The notes: a model not told the origin generated them from the sequence alone. Positions 1-9,780 are shown, counted from the stretch's first letter. The stretch is 64,000 bases of DNA from Catenovulum sp. 2E275 (GCF_025515275.1 NZ_JAOPFU010000003.1:62001-126000), one strand, 5' to 3'. Program-made: numbers and translations.

Positions 1-1095
1 ATGGGGCGTAATAGTTATCGCCAGTCACAGCTCAAGCAGCATGAAAAAATCAATCAGGACTTTTTATCTGGGCTTAATCTTTTTTTGAGCAATCAAAGAG
101 ATAAAGCCATAAATGTGCTGATTGAAAACCTTGAAGTCAATAATGAAACATTCACAACCCACATAGCTTTAGGTAAATTATTTAGAGCTAAAGGGGAAAA
201 CGACAGGGCAATTAAAATTCATCAATTTTTAGCCCAGCAGGATGTTTTAACGCCAGAGCAACGCCGCCAATCTATTATTCAACTAGCCAGAGATTATGTC
301 GATTGTGCTTTATACGATAGGGCTGAAAAGTTATTACTGCCACTATTAGAAGATAAAGCTTGTGCGCGTGAGGCTAGGTTGATTTTATCTCGAATATATC
401 AAACCTTTAAAGACTGGCAACAAGCTTTTGATGCGATAGAGCCTATTGAAACACAAGATGGTGAACCATATCAGGTGACCAAAGCGTATCTGTTATGCGA
501 ACTCGCCAGCGAAAAAGCAACACATGAAAAAATCGCTATGCTCAAACAGGCGCTTTCTTACGATAAAAAGTGCGCTAGAGCATATTTAGATTTAATTGAT
601 TGTTATATCGAGTTGAGAGAATCAGAGCAAGCTAATCAGTTAAGTCGAGTATTTGCTGATACGTGTCCTGATTTTATTGCTTTATTAGTGCCTCGTCTTG
701 CCGCTGTTTTTCCGGATGATGCAATTAGACTGGACTTTCTAATTTCAATTTCAGGGCAAATTAAAAGCACCTCTGTTGTTGCTGCTATCGCTGATATTAT
801 GGAACGTCAAGACAGAGTCGGTGATGCACGTAAAAGTGTATTAGGCATGCTGGATAAGCACGCGACTATTTCTGGCTTTGCCCAACTATTAAAGCTGAAT
901 GCTAAAAAAACAGATGCACCAGAAGCTCAGCAGATGATGCTGAATCTTGAAAAAATGGTTGTAAATAAAGTAAAACAACTTCCCAGTTATGAATGTGAGC
1001 AATGTGGTTATCAGGGCAGCTTATTATTTTGGCAATGTCCTCGTTGCAAACACTGGGGGAGTGTCAAACCTATAATTGGTTTAACTGGAGATTAA
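1..1095 (+). CDS. lapB: Lipopolysaccharide assembly protein B (LapB/YciM), 5' truncated
   Basis: LapB is an inner-membrane-anchored TPR protein that targets LpxC to FtsH proteolysis and so limits lipid A synthesis. The 364 visible residues are TPR-type helical repeats followed by a rubredoxin-like C-terminus with two CxxC pairs (C332/C335 and C346/C349), the family's metal-binding tail. The family is normally about 389 residues with an N-terminal membrane helix. The first visible residues, MGRNS, match the segment just after that helix, so the anchor probably lies before position 1 and this ATG is internal. The gene runs directly into pyrF, as in E. coli. The partner LapC (YejM) is encoded at 10006-11541. 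Confidence 0.93.
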   Translation: MGRNSYRQSQLKQHEKINQDFLSGLNLFLSNQRDKAINVLIENLEVNNETFTTHIALGKLFRAKGENDRAIKIHQFLAQQDVLTPEQRRQSIIQLARDYVDCALYDRAEKLLLPLLEDKACAREARLILSRIYQTFKDWQQAFDAIEPIETQDGEPYQVTKAYLLCELASEKATHEKIAMLKQALSYDKKCARAYLDLIDCYIELRESEQANQLSRVFADTCPDFIALLVPRLAAVFPDDAIRLDFLISISGQIKSTSVVAAIADIMERQDRVGDARKSVLGMLDKHATISGFAQLLKLNAKKTDAPEAQQMMLNLEKMVVNKVKQLPSYECEQCGYQGSLLFWQCPRCKHWGSVKPIIGLTGD

Positions 1096-1097
1096 TT

Positions 1098-1805
1098 TTG
1101 ACAAATATTTGTAAGTCACCTGTTATCGTCGCCTTAGATTTTGATAATGAAGAACAAGCTATAAAGTTAGTTGAGCAACTAACCCCGACAGAATGCCGTT
1201 TAAAAGTAGGTAAAGAAATGTTTACTCTATTTGGGCCGGAATTTGTTAAGTCGTTAGTTAATAAAGGCTTTGATGTTTTTTTAGATTTAAAATTTCATGA
1301 TATCCCAGCTACAACGGCAAAAGCTTGTGTTGCGGCAGCAAAACTCGGTGTTTGGATGGTTAATGTTCATGCGAGTGGCGGGAAAGTGATGATGCAAACA
1401 GCTAAACAAGCATTGGCTGATAATTTTGAACAACCACCCTTATTAATTGCGGTAACCGTATTAACCAGTATGGATGAATCTGACTTAGCTGGAATAGGCG
1501 TAACAAAATCACCTGCTGAACAGGTAAAAATGTTAGCTGAATTAGTCAATGAATCTGGTTTAGATGGCGTTGTATGCTCAGCTCAGGAAGCGGAAATTTT
1601 GCGTAATCATATCGGAAGTGATTTTGATTTAGTGACACCGGGCATTCGACCAGAAGGTTCAGATAAAGGCGATCAAAAACGTATTATGACACCCAAAATG
1701 GCAATGGATGCAGGTTCAAGCTATTTAGTTGTCGGGCGTCCTATTACTCAGGCGAGTAATCCTGCTCAGGTACTTAAAGCAATAAATGCTTCGCTGGGTC
1801 TGTAA
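1098..1805 (+). CDS. pyrF: Orotidine-5'-phosphate decarboxylase
   Basis: Decarboxylates OMP to UMP, the last step of de novo pyrimidine synthesis, in the cytoplasm. The 235 residues carry the catalytic array: D14 in VALDF, K36 in LKVGKEMF, and D63-x-K65-x-x-D68 in DLKFHD. The C-terminal phosphate loop VTPGIRP and the GRPITQ segment are also present. I chose the TTG start at 1098, two bases after the lapB stop. It has a GGAG Shine-Dalgarno at 1087-1090 with 7-base spacing, and the N-terminus then matches the family. The longer reading from 1002 lies inside lapB and is not family-like. The gene is probably co-transcribed with lapB and ends at a strong hairpin. Confidence 0.95.
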   Translation: MTNICKSPVIVALDFDNEEQAIKLVEQLTPTECRLKVGKEMFTLFGPEFVKSLVNKGFDVFLDLKFHDIPATTAKACVAAAKLGVWMVNVHASGGKVMMQTAKQALADNFEQPPLLIAVTVLTSMDESDLAGIGVTKSPAEQVKMLAELVNESGLDGVVCSAQEAEILRNHIGSDFDLVTPGIRPEGSDKGDQKRIMTPKMAMDAGSSYLVVGRPITQASNPAQVLKAINASLGL

Positions 1806-1860
1806 AGTTAAAGTGTTATTTGGCTAAATTTCTAAGCTAATATTATCAAGTTTTTAAACA

Positions 1861-1897
1861 AAAAAGCGATGCTGTGGTGGTAGCATCGCTTTTTATT
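1861..1897. terminator. Bidirectional terminator between pyrF and the TraF_2 gene
   Basis: A perfect 13-bp stem (1861-1873 with 1882-1894) closes an 8-base loop. It has A-rich and T-rich flanks, so it can act on both strands and separates the convergent pyrF and barrel genes. Confidence 0.9.
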
Positions 1898-1929
1898 ATT
1901 AATTTACTGAATAGCTTGATTGAATTAAC

Positions 1930-3135
1930 TTAGAAAGTATAAGACAACTGTAAACCTAAAGCGCCTTTTCTGTCTTCAGCATATTGAGCCGCTAAATCGA
2001 TATGGAATACACCAAATGGCGCTAAACCAAGGCCAAAAGTATATTTACCATCGTAATTCCCTTCAATGTCATGCTTATAACCTAAGCGTAATTGAGCCCA
2101 TTTGAATAGGTCACCTTCAACCCCGATAGAAGCGTACTGGCTGTCATCTTCACTACCTTCAAACCTTTCCGTGCCAGTTAATTCAAGATCAGCCGCAACA
2201 GTTAAATAACCATTATAATAAGCGGCACCAACTGTGATTTCAGGGCCTATTTTATAGGTAGAGACTTCATCAGTTATATCACTTGGCTTAGAAGTATAGT
2301 CGTTGCTAATTAAGTTTCTAGCTGATAAACCTAAAGTCCAGTTTTGATTAACTTTGTAAACAGCACCTAAATCGATATTAAAGTTTGAATCATCGTTTAA
2401 GTATTCATCGCCATCAAAATCATCTTCATCAAAGTCAGAAATGGTGGTTTCGTAGTTAAAAAAGTCAACTCTCTGGTTTTTAAGTGTTAAACCTAAACTA
2501 AATTGATGGCCTTGATATTCGTAATTGTCTGCATAAGTTACACCTAGTTCTAGGACATTGGCTGCGATTACTTGTGCTGATGATCTTAAATTATCTTCGA
2601 GCTCTTCGGTTGTATCGGCTTCTCTAATTACCTCACTATCGTGTGCTTCATCTATATCTGCAATCACTATTGCATCTATTTGTGTATCAGCAAATAAAGC
2701 TAATGAACCAATTCGAGTATGTCCAGCAATAACTAATCCAGCATCAACACCAACTAATAATTCACTATCTAAGTTTGCAAATTTATCAATTAAGTTTTCT
2801 CTAGCCGCATCTAGTTCATCTTGATTTGCAAATAATGGATTTGCTTCTGCATCTTCTAATAACTCTTCTAATCTGTCATAAGCATCTTGAAACTCGTCAA
2901 TGCCATTGGCTAAATCATCAGAGTCTTCTGCTTCGACTGAAATACCCGGTAAAATCATCCCAAAATCATCAGTATCATCAATTTGGCTGGCTAAAAGAGC
3001 AGGGTTATTTGTTGGTGCACTCAAATAGCTACCACCAACAGCAGTTACACTGCCCATCCCCATTGAGCGAACTTCCGCAGCTTGCGCGTGAAAGCCATAT
3101 AGTGAAGCCAGAATGGCAATTGATAGTTTTTTCAT
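1930..3135 (-). CDS. TraF_2-family predicted outer-membrane barrel protein
   Basis: A 401-residue exported protein with a signal peptide (MKKLSIAILASLYGFHAQA, cleaved after AQA). After it comes a FadL/TraF_2-like start, EVRSMGMGSVTAVGGSYLSAPTNNPALLA. A charged, Asp/Glu-rich helical insert follows at about residues 55-125. The rest is alternating beta strands ending in the aromatic QLSYTF typical of barrel C-termini. Databases often call such proteins conjugal transfer protein TraF, but no other conjugation gene is nearby, so a transfer role is unsupported. Its substrate is unknown. Confidence 0.75.
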   Translation of the reverse strand: MKKLSIAILASLYGFHAQAAEVRSMGMGSVTAVGGSYLSAPTNNPALLASQIDDTDDFGMILPGISVEAEDSDDLANGIDEFQDAYDRLEELLEDAEANPLFANQDELDAARENLIDKFANLDSELLVGVDAGLVIAGHTRIGSLALFADTQIDAIVIADIDEAHDSEVIREADTTEELEDNLRSSAQVIAANVLELGVTYADNYEYQGHQFSLGLTLKNQRVDFFNYETTISDFDEDDFDGDEYLNDDSNFNIDLGAVYKVNQNWTLGLSARNLISNDYTSKPSDITDEVSTYKIGPEITVGAAYYNGYLTVAADLELTGTERFEGSEDDSQYASIGVEGDLFKWAQLRLGYKHDIEGNYDGKYTFGLGLAPFGVFHIDLAAQYAEDRKGALGLQLSYTF

Positions 3136-3321
3136 ATTAGGTTCCTTTTTGTACTGCTAATCTCAATACCTAAAATTAGTTTTGTCATGGTTTGAGCGTG
3201 ATAGGTGTGTTTAAGTTAAGAATCCAAAAAGCTTACAAAATAGATTTTTGTGATTTGGTTCTTACTTTTATTGTAAGGGATAAATATTAAAAAATTAATA
3301 TTTTTCTGAAATGTTCCGCTA

Positions 3322-3369
3322 TAAAAAGAGTTAGGTACAATAAGTTATTGGATTACTTTACCTAACTCT
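3322..3369 (-). terminator. Terminator of the AP2-like gene
   Basis: An 11-bp inverted repeat (3327-3337 with 3359-3369) spans a 21-base loop. Read on the minus strand it ends in a T-rich run at 3322-3327. It lies downstream of the gene that ends at 3422. Confidence 0.6.
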
Positions 3370-3421
3370 AAGCGATAATAGATTTTAATTATGGGGTAGA
3401 GACTTAGCAATAATATGTAAG

Positions 3422-4012
3422 TTAGGATTTGCTTTTTTCATTTTTTGCTTTCTTTCGCCTTTCGCGACTATAATCGCATTTGGGTGTACCAGGATCATAT
3501 AAACGGATAGTTTTCCAGTTTTTATATTTTGTTTCATCCATGCTATTACCATCAGCATCCCACTCTGATCTGAACTGTATAGCAGTTCGGTAGGCATGTA
3601 ATTGTAAATCAGCATCAAAGTCGGAGTAACCTAAAGAAAATGTTTTGACAGCTGGTTTTCCATTTCTACGATAACTAACCCAATAGAATCGTTCAATTTC
3701 ATTTCGGCGTTTATCTAGTTTTTCTCTGAACCCTACACCATTAAACCCACAGCTGGTTCCATCTTTCGGTTTATGCTGGCGTTTAATTCTATGAGTTGGA
3801 TATAACATTTTTAGTTGCTTGTTACGATTTATTGCAGCTTTTAAAGCTTTGTCTATTCCCCCCCATTGTTTGTAGGAATAAAAACCGCCCATATCAACTT
3901 TGTTTCGGATAAAACGCATTTGACAGCCTGATTTACACGGAAAGCTAATTCCATGTGCATCGTCTTCTAAAATAGTTTTATACTTTTTAGGAATGTAGTC
4001 TGGTAGTGGCAC
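3422..4012 (-). CDS. Orphan protein with AP2-like repeats
   Basis: A 196-residue protein read from a GTG start at 4012. The second half (about residues 95-165) contains GVGFREKL, then YWVSYRRNGKPAVKTFSLGY and a helix rich in Ala and Arg. This is the beta-beta-beta-alpha pattern of an AP2-type DNA-binding domain. The first half has a weaker copy (FIRNKVDMGGFYSYKQWGG, then IDKALKAAINRNKQ). The tail is strongly basic (RRKKAKNEKSKS) and four Cys are spread through the protein. No nuclease motif is visible. It sits alone between a barrel gene and sbcB. The start is uncertain because no good Shine-Dalgarno precedes it. Confidence 0.55.
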   Translation of the reverse strand: MPLPDYIPKKYKTILEDDAHGISFPCKSGCQMRFIRNKVDMGGFYSYKQWGGIDKALKAAINRNKQLKMLYPTHRIKRQHKPKDGTSCGFNGVGFREKLDKRRNEIERFYWVSYRRNGKPAVKTFSLGYSDFDADLQLHAYRTAIQFRSEWDADGNSMDETKYKNWKTIRLYDPGTPKCDYSRERRKKAKNEKSKS

Positions 4013-4187
4013 TCTTACTAAACTCTCTAATCATTTATTTGTTTTAAACACTGTGAATTGACAATACTAATTTGATTTTTGACTAGTGTTATCTAAATTC
4101 AGGAAATCACAGCCTTTTGCTTCTTATATTATAATGAACGCTACTCATTTATATTTTAGCGAAGAATTTACATTTTTGTCTAATTAA

Positions 4188-5630
4188 TTATCCATAAGTG
4201 TGCTGTATGTATCGAAATAAAGATTTTATTATTTTTATTTTACCTTCATCTTGACTATGTTGCTCTACTAATGATTCAAGTTTAGTTGTAAATGTCGAAA
4301 AGTTTAAACTAGATAAGTTATTTTCGTCCGTTAATCTGTCCTTACAATGAACTTGCCACTTCAGTATTTCACTCTCGTTCAATAAATGTGGATAATTGCG
4401 TGCTTTAAATCTGAACCAAAGCTCGTTAAATTTAGGATCGGTAAAGTTAGGGGAGAGATCTGCATATTGGTTGACTGGCATGGCTTGTATTTGCTCCATT
4501 AATGCTTTATCCGCTGGATTAGTAAACCCTTGATACAAAGCCTGATCAACATCATTTACCTCATCAAAAGAGATAGACTCATATAACTGAACTAATTTTT
4601 CTCTAATCACCGGATGTTGTTTAATAAACTGTAAATTATCTAAGCATTGTGCCCTATTAATACCTAATCTATCGGCATTCTCTGGCGTTAATGTTTTTGC
4701 TGGAGCCAGCACCGGAGATTTATTGATATGAATAAGTTTCACCGGTAATCTATCTTCACCTTCGGCTAAATTTTCAGATGAAGTAAATAACTTTTGTTTT
4801 ATTTCATCTACTGATAGCTCAACTAATGGTGTTGGGTTTAACGCTAAATTAATAACAATAACTGCATTGCTATTGCTAGGGTGCCAAGCAATTGGACAAA
4901 CCCAGGTGCAACAGCCCTGTGTCGCTTTTAATTTTGATGACACATGAACTAACGGAGTTAAATTATTAATATCAATTAATTGGCTAACTTTACGTTTATC
5001 TTTTAGGTCAAATAAATACTGATACAGTTTGGGTTGTTTTTGTTTAACCAGACGTGCCATTTCAATGGTTGCTCTTACATCTGAAACTGCGTCATGAGCA
5101 TTCTCATGGGCAAGTCCATTCGCTTTGCTGAGATCTTCAAGTTTAAAACTTGGACTCCCATCTTCCTTAAACGGCCAGTTAATACCATCAGGTCTTAACG
5201 CATAACAGGCTCTAACTAAGTCGATTAAGTCCCAACGGCTATTTCCATTTTGCCATTCTCTGGCGTAAGGATCGAAAAAGTTTCGGTATAGCGTAAAACG
5301 GGTCACTTCATCATCAAATCGAATGGTATTGTAACCAAGGCTACAAGTATTCGGTACACTCATTTCTTGTAATACTTTACGAATAAATTCGTGCTCACAA
5401 GTCCCTTTTTGCTGAGTTAATTGAGGTGTTATACCTGTAATTAAACACGCTTCCGGATTTGGTAAATAATCCAGCGGCGGGTAACAAAAAAACTCAACAG
5501 GCTCAGCTATTTCATTTAACTCCAAATCAGTGCGAATTGCAGCAAATTGTGCAGGGTGATCTTTTTTAGGGTTAACACCCCAAGTTTCATAATCGTGGAA
5601 TAGCAGTGTTGGTTGGTTTTGATAACTCAT
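4188..5630 (-). CDS. sbcB: Exodeoxyribonuclease I
   Basis: A processive 3'-to-5' single-strand DNA exonuclease used in recombination and mismatch repair. The 480 residues match the family length (475 in E. coli). The DEDD exonuclease domain begins with FHDYETWG (D13, E15) and continues with SLGYNTIRFDDEVTR and the NAHDAVSDVRATIEMARL motif. The SH3-like and C-terminal helical parts follow, including VKLIHINKSPVLAPAKTL and ADRLGINRAQCLDNL. It is monocistronic and ATG-started, with no visible anomaly. Confidence 0.97.
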   Translation of the reverse strand: MSYQNQPTLLFHDYETWGVNPKKDHPAQFAAIRTDLELNEIAEPVEFFCYPPLDYLPNPEACLITGITPQLTQQKGTCEHEFIRKVLQEMSVPNTCSLGYNTIRFDDEVTRFTLYRNFFDPYAREWQNGNSRWDLIDLVRACYALRPDGINWPFKEDGSPSFKLEDLSKANGLAHENAHDAVSDVRATIEMARLVKQKQPKLYQYLFDLKDKRKVSQLIDINNLTPLVHVSSKLKATQGCCTWVCPIAWHPSNSNAVIVINLALNPTPLVELSVDEIKQKLFTSSENLAEGEDRLPVKLIHINKSPVLAPAKTLTPENADRLGINRAQCLDNLQFIKQHPVIREKLVQLYESISFDEVNDVDQALYQGFTNPADKALMEQIQAMPVNQYADLSPNFTDPKFNELWFRFKARNYPHLLNESEILKWQVHCKDRLTDENNLSSLNFSTFTTKLESLVEQHSQDEGKIKIIKSLFRYIQHTYG

Positions 5631-5888
5631 GTATTTTATCGCAAAAAAGAGATGTAAAATGTAAAGTATAAAATATACTCAAGATATGAAAAGCGTTCTT
5701 ATTTAAATGATAAAACGATTCAGATTCAGTATATTAACGCAAACCTGTTTAAGTTAAAACTGCATGTCTAAGCTAACAATTAACAAAAAGGTTACTGTTA
5801 TAGGTTACCCAATATAAAAATGTTTAGCTTGTTATATTTTAATTTATCCTTAATGATAAAAGTTGTTTAGATTAGAAAGGACTTAATA

Positions 5889-6407
5889 ATGAAACATATC
5901 CTCACTTTATCAGCATTATTAGTATTAACTGCCTGCCAAAGCCAGCCTCAGGAGCAAGCGGGTGAAGATAATGCTCAGATACAGGTTGATAAAGAGCAAG
6001 CCAAAGCAGATAAAGCTAAGCCAACGCCTCAGCCGGTTACTAGTCCTGATCAAGCACAGCAGGCGATTGAAGAGCAGGCTAGTTTATTAGCAAATAACCC
6101 AGAGTTTACAGCTTTACAACCTACACCAGCGCCAAAACCAGTCCCTAAAATGTCTCAATCAATAAAACCAATTGTTAAGGTTGAACCTAAATATCCTAAA
6201 GCTGCAGCGCAAACCGCACAGGAAGGGTGGGTATTGTTACGTTTTGATATTGATGCTCAAGGGCAAGTCATTAATATTAGTGTGGTCGATTCAAGCCCGG
6301 CAAAAACATTTGATAAAGAAGCTGTTAATGCGCTTTCTCGTTGGAAGTTTAAAGCTTCAGAATTAGCTGAACAAAAAGCGCTTATACAATTCACATTAGG
6401 AAAATGA
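5889..6407 (+). CDS. TonB C-terminal-domain lipoprotein
   Basis: A 172-residue protein. It starts with a lipoprotein signal, MKHILTLSALLVLTAC, with lipobox L13-T14-A15-C16 and Gln at +2. By the usual rule Gln at +2 favours the outer membrane. Residues 17-95 are a Gln/Ala/Pro-rich linker with TPAPKPVP. Residues 96-172 form a TonB C-terminal domain: VEPKYPKAAAQTAQEGWVLL, FDIDAQGQV, KTFDKEAVNALSRWKF. Ordinary TonB is held in the inner membrane by a non-cleaved helix, which is absent here. No ExbB/ExbD is nearby. It has a good Shine-Dalgarno (AAAGGA) and a strong terminator, so it is an independent unit. Confidence 0.8.
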   Translation: MKHILTLSALLVLTACQSQPQEQAGEDNAQIQVDKEQAKADKAKPTPQPVTSPDQAQQAIEEQASLLANNPEFTALQPTPAPKPVPKMSQSIKPIVKVEPKYPKAAAQTAQEGWVLLRFDIDAQGQVINISVVDSSPAKTFDKEAVNALSRWKFKASELAEQKALIQFTLGK

Positions 6408-6739
6408 CTCTAGTTTTATCTGTAATAGATATAGCTAAAACTATTTAAATTTTTCATGTCTCCCCGAAAGGTTAAAGGTAAGCACTAAGTTAACTTTAGT
6501 GCTTACCTTTTTATTTCCCGTTTTTGTTATTAGTTTGATACAAATTAATATATGTTGATTGAAATTCCTCTTTATTGACACATTAAACTGTGTTTTGGTT
6601 GTTTTGATGTGTATCTTCTGTGTTAAATGTTTAAAATTAGTAAATTTTACGATATTATTTGATGGAAAATGATGTATAATGATTGGTGGGTTGTATTGAA
6701 TTTATCTTAAGTACTAAAACAGAACTTGAAGGAATACCT
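6408..6739. other. Intergenic region between the TonB-domain lipoprotein and barrel genes
   Basis: It holds the terminator at 6474-6515 and then an AT-rich leader of about 225 bases in front of the barrel gene. I see no further gene. Confidence 0.6.
6474..6515 (+). terminator. Terminator of the TonB-domain lipoprotein gene
   Basis: A perfect 15-bp stem (6474-6488 with 6496-6510) with a 7-base loop and a T-run after it. Confidence 0.92.
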
Positions 6740-7339
6740 ATGAAAATAAAAACAATTGTAAGCGCAATTCTATTAGCTGGTGCATTTTCGGGGCAAGCTT
6801 ATGCAGTAGATGCGGAAACAACATTAGAAAAACACTATCAATACTTAGGTCTTGGTATTGATCGCGTATCTACTGATGATGTTGATTATTCAGTTAATGC
6901 TTTATCGCTAAGATTAGGTGCATTATTAAATAAAAATCTTTATTACGCTGTTGAGTTAGAATCTATGGAAGATGACATGGGTGAAGACAATATTACAATT
7001 TCTAGCTTAAAAGCGGATATCGGGGCAAGATACCAATATTCTGATTTGGGTGATGTATACGTAAGCGCAGGTTGGGATGCTTCACTGGTTGATGTGTTAG
7101 GTGGTGAGCAGGATGAAGTAACAGATGTGAATTTAGAATTTGGTTCACACTATGCGTTGGTTGAGCATTTTATCCTTGGCGCTAATCTGGCTTATGTTGT
7201 GCCAGAAGGGGCTGATAACCATTTTGCTTATGGTTTAGATGCAACTGTCTTTATTGGTGAAAGATTCTCTTATACGATGGGCTTTACATCTGGTGATGGA
7301 TACGACTCGTACGGGCTTGATATCTCACTACATTTCTAA
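6740..7339 (+). CDS. Small outer-membrane beta-barrel protein
   Basis: A 199-residue exported protein. A signal peptide (MKIKTIVSAILLAGAFSGQAYA) is followed by about eight alternating strands (YYAVELESM, ADIGARYQY, VYVSAGWDA and others) and a terminal Phe in YGLDISLHF. This is the layout of an eight-stranded OmpA/OmpW-like barrel. I chose the ATG at 6740, which follows AAGGA at 6729-6733 and begins the signal peptide. The upstream in-frame start at 6683 would put a poor 19-residue extension in front. The function is unknown. Confidence 0.75.
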   Translation: MKIKTIVSAILLAGAFSGQAYAVDAETTLEKHYQYLGLGIDRVSTDDVDYSVNALSLRLGALLNKNLYYAVELESMEDDMGEDNITISSLKADIGARYQYSDLGDVYVSAGWDASLVDVLGGEQDEVTDVNLEFGSHYALVEHFILGANLAYVVPEGADNHFAYGLDATVFIGERFSYTMGFTSGDGYDSYGLDISLHF

Positions 7340-7412
7340 CGTTATATGTTATTTAGGGTTCTCCCTGAACCGTTAGGGAAGGGAGAATCTAATCATTGTT
7401 AACTTTTATTGA

Positions 7413-8549
7413 TTAACCTAAAAAATTGCTGAGTTTTTTATGCAATTTTTCATTTAATAGTTCACCTCGCCAGCCTTTGCTAAGTTCCGGATCTTCTTCT
7501 TTACTCCAACTGGTTACCTCAAAATAATAACCAATATATTGGTTTATCATACGCTTAGAGGCGAGCACTTCTATATTTAGGTTTTGCTGATTAGCAACAT
7601 TTTGAATTTCTGACTTGAGCGCGGTATACATTTTTTTGTATTGTGCCAATTCGGCAACACGTTTAATTTTTTGTGGACAGTTTTCTTCGGTAACCGCTTT
7701 GCCTTTTTCAATACATTCTAATAAACGTTGCCCATGACGCTTTATTTCAAGTGGATGAATACCCGGAATATGGCTCATACTTTTTAGGTTACCGGGGCGG
7801 CGCTGACATAGTAATAATAAACTGCGCTCGTGTACCACAAAATTAACTGCCAGATCTTTTTTCATGGCATATTCTAAACGCCATGCCATTAGCTCTTTTA
7901 AAATTGCTAACTCTCTTGGTGAAAGCTGCCAATTAGATTTTACATCTCGCCAAGCTAGCTCTGGCAAATTTGGCTTAAATTTTTTCTCAATAATGTCATT
8001 TACATCTTCAAAAACAATAAACTCAGTATTCTTTTGCTGTAAAATCGCTTGCTGCTGACGATAAACCGATAATAAATATAAAACATCGTCTGCGGCATAT
8101 TTTAACTGTTCCTGACTTAAAGGACGTTTTAACCAGTTTGTTCTGGCGTGGCCTTTATCCAGCTGAACTTGAGTATATTTTTCAACTAAAACCGCAAGCC
8201 CCATCGCTGGTTTAGCGCTAATTAAACCTTCAGCGATTTGGGTGTCGTATAACCCTTGAGGTTTTGCATTAAATGCAGTTTTTAGCACCTCAATATCTTC
8301 ACTGCACGAGTGAATAATCTTTATTACTTGTGGGTTTTCAAGCAACTGCTTAAAACTATCCCACTGATGAATTGTGAGTGGATCAATCAGATAAACCTGC
8401 TCACCATCGTATATTTGAACTAAACCTAACTGAGGATAATAGGTGCGCTCACGCACAAACTCTGTATCTATTGCAAAGTAGGGCTGCTTGGATAAATGCT
8501 GGCTTAGCTCTAATAATTGTGCATCATTATCTATGATGTTAAATGCCAT
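7413..8549 (-). CDS. rnd: Ribonuclease D
   Basis: A 3'-to-5' exoribonuclease that trims tRNA and other structured RNA 3' ends. The 378 residues are close to the E. coli length. The DEDD domain starts with AIDTEFVRERTYYPQLGL (D28, E30), has the second motif around HSCSEDIEVL and the third in YAADDVLYLLSVY. An HRDC region (LSPRELAILKELMAWRLEYA) and a second HRDC-like helical part follow. yejK lies 16 bases upstream on the same strand, so the two are probably co-transcribed. Confidence 0.95.
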   Translation of the reverse strand: MAFNIIDNDAQLLELSQHLSKQPYFAIDTEFVRERTYYPQLGLVQIYDGEQVYLIDPLTIHQWDSFKQLLENPQVIKIIHSCSEDIEVLKTAFNAKPQGLYDTQIAEGLISAKPAMGLAVLVEKYTQVQLDKGHARTNWLKRPLSQEQLKYAADDVLYLLSVYRQQQAILQQKNTEFIVFEDVNDIIEKKFKPNLPELAWRDVKSNWQLSPRELAILKELMAWRLEYAMKKDLAVNFVVHERSLLLLCQRRPGNLKSMSHIPGIHPLEIKRHGQRLLECIEKGKAVTEENCPQKIKRVAELAQYKKMYTALKSEIQNVANQQNLNIEVLASKRMINQYIGYYFEVTSWSKEEDPELSKGWRGELLNEKLHKKLSNFLG

Positions 8550-8565
8550 TGGATAAATGCCTTAA

Positions 8566-9558
8566 TTAATCTTGTTTTAATGATTTTTTAAGTGAATCCA
8601 GCAAGTTTGGTGGAATTTTCTTAAAAGTCAGCGTTTGAGCAACAGGATCAAATGTTATATGTTCACCTAATAAATCCCGGTTAAATGAAATACTCATTCC
8701 GCCGCCTTGACCAAAAAACTTTTGTAGCGCTTTAGAGGCGGATAAATAAACAGGGCATTCATCATTAAAATCTTCATCTTGTGCGGCCATATCATAAAAG
8801 CCTGATAAACCTGTTTTTTCTTCAATCTCTTCGGATAACTCTTTGATTTGAATAAACTCACCAGACTGCGAAGCTGATTTCATGACTTCTACTGAAATAT
8901 CTCGAACGGCTTTGGTTTTTTCTGGATCGGTTTCATTTTGTTCAATAAAAAGCTCTACATTTTCAACTAGCTTTTGAGTGGCTTGTTTTGCATCAAATTT
9001 TTCTTCAATTTCAAAGGCCAGCGCCATAAAATCGCCAACTTTTCTGCCTACTCGCCCTTTAATATAAGCAAGCGCCTTGCTCGAATCTGGGTTAATTTGT
9101 AGTTCAGATAAATCTGCTTGAATTGCTAACTGAATATTCGCTATATCTAAATACTGTGAACGTTGCGGATTAATCGCTTCACTTAACTGTACTGAATCTT
9201 TAACGCCTAACATAGCAACCAGCATATAATCTGTCGCTAAATAGTAATAAAACCCGACAACTAAAATACTCTCAGGTGGAATCGTTTCTGCATCTAGTTC
9301 TGATAAAATTCGATTCGCGATAGTATTAGCCATTTCTGAGCGGGTGGCAGATTGTTCAATTTTATCTTTTACCGATGAGCCTTGCGCAAATGCACAATAT
9401 TGCTTTTGGCCTTTTTTAACAAAAGATTGATGCAATTGTTGTGCTAAAAAAACTGCATTATCACCTTCAACCAAGCAGGCTGATTCTAATTGTAGTATGA
9501 CTTGTTCATTCTCGGCTTTATAGCGGTTAAAGTAGAGTTGTGCGCTGGTGACAGACAT
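8566..9558 (-). CDS. yejK: 37-kDa nucleoid-associated protein (YejK/NdpA)
   Basis: A nucleoid-associated protein of unknown exact role. The 330 residues match the family length (335 in E. coli). Family features include LVVGFYYYLATDYMLVAMLG, the KGRVGRKVGDFMALAFEIEEKFD segment and the C-terminal GGGMSISFNRDLLGEHITFDP. It is divergent from yejL, with a 222-base shared promoter region. This order (yejK opposite yejL-yejM) is the one seen in E. coli. Confidence 0.93.
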   Translation of the reverse strand: MSVTSAQLYFNRYKAENEQVILQLESACLVEGDNAVFLAQQLHQSFVKKGQKQYCAFAQGSSVKDKIEQSATRSEMANTIANRILSELDAETIPPESILVVGFYYYLATDYMLVAMLGVKDSVQLSEAINPQRSQYLDIANIQLAIQADLSELQINPDSSKALAYIKGRVGRKVGDFMALAFEIEEKFDAKQATQKLVENVELFIEQNETDPEKTKAVRDISVEVMKSASQSGEFIQIKELSEEIEEKTGLSGFYDMAAQDEDFNDECPVYLSASKALQKFFGQGGGMSISFNRDLLGEHITFDPVAQTLTFKKIPPNLLDSLKKSLKQD

Positions 9559-9780
9559 ATTAATTGTTTACTCTTTGATTTTTAATAAGGAGAAAGCTTG
9601 TAAGATTTTAAATTGTTATGAATTTAATCCCATTATTAGCAGACTAAATGTTATAATTAAGCTTGCTCTGATAGCAATAGTCTAAATGAAAATAGTTTAA
9701 TATCCGCTAAACCTAACCGGGTAAGCCTAAATATTTGGACTGTTTTATACCCAGTAACTCTTTGGAAGTATTATTATTTT

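Noticed and set aside
1002-1097. Longer N-terminus for pyrF
   Set aside because: It overlaps the LapB zinc-motif coding region and has no family similarity. TTG at 1098 has a well-placed Shine-Dalgarno.
1930-3135. Evidence of a conjugation system from the TraF-like gene
   Set aside because: The family name comes from a plasmid protein, but no other transfer gene, relaxase or origin of transfer is present. It looks like a chromosomal barrel.
3385-3618. Open frame on the minus strand overlapping the AP2-like gene
   Set aside because: It is a shadow in another frame and has no start signal or domain.
7359-7387. Hairpin between the small barrel gene and rnd as a terminator
   Set aside because: The 8-bp stem (7359-7366 with 7380-7387) is weak and no T-run follows on the plus strand.
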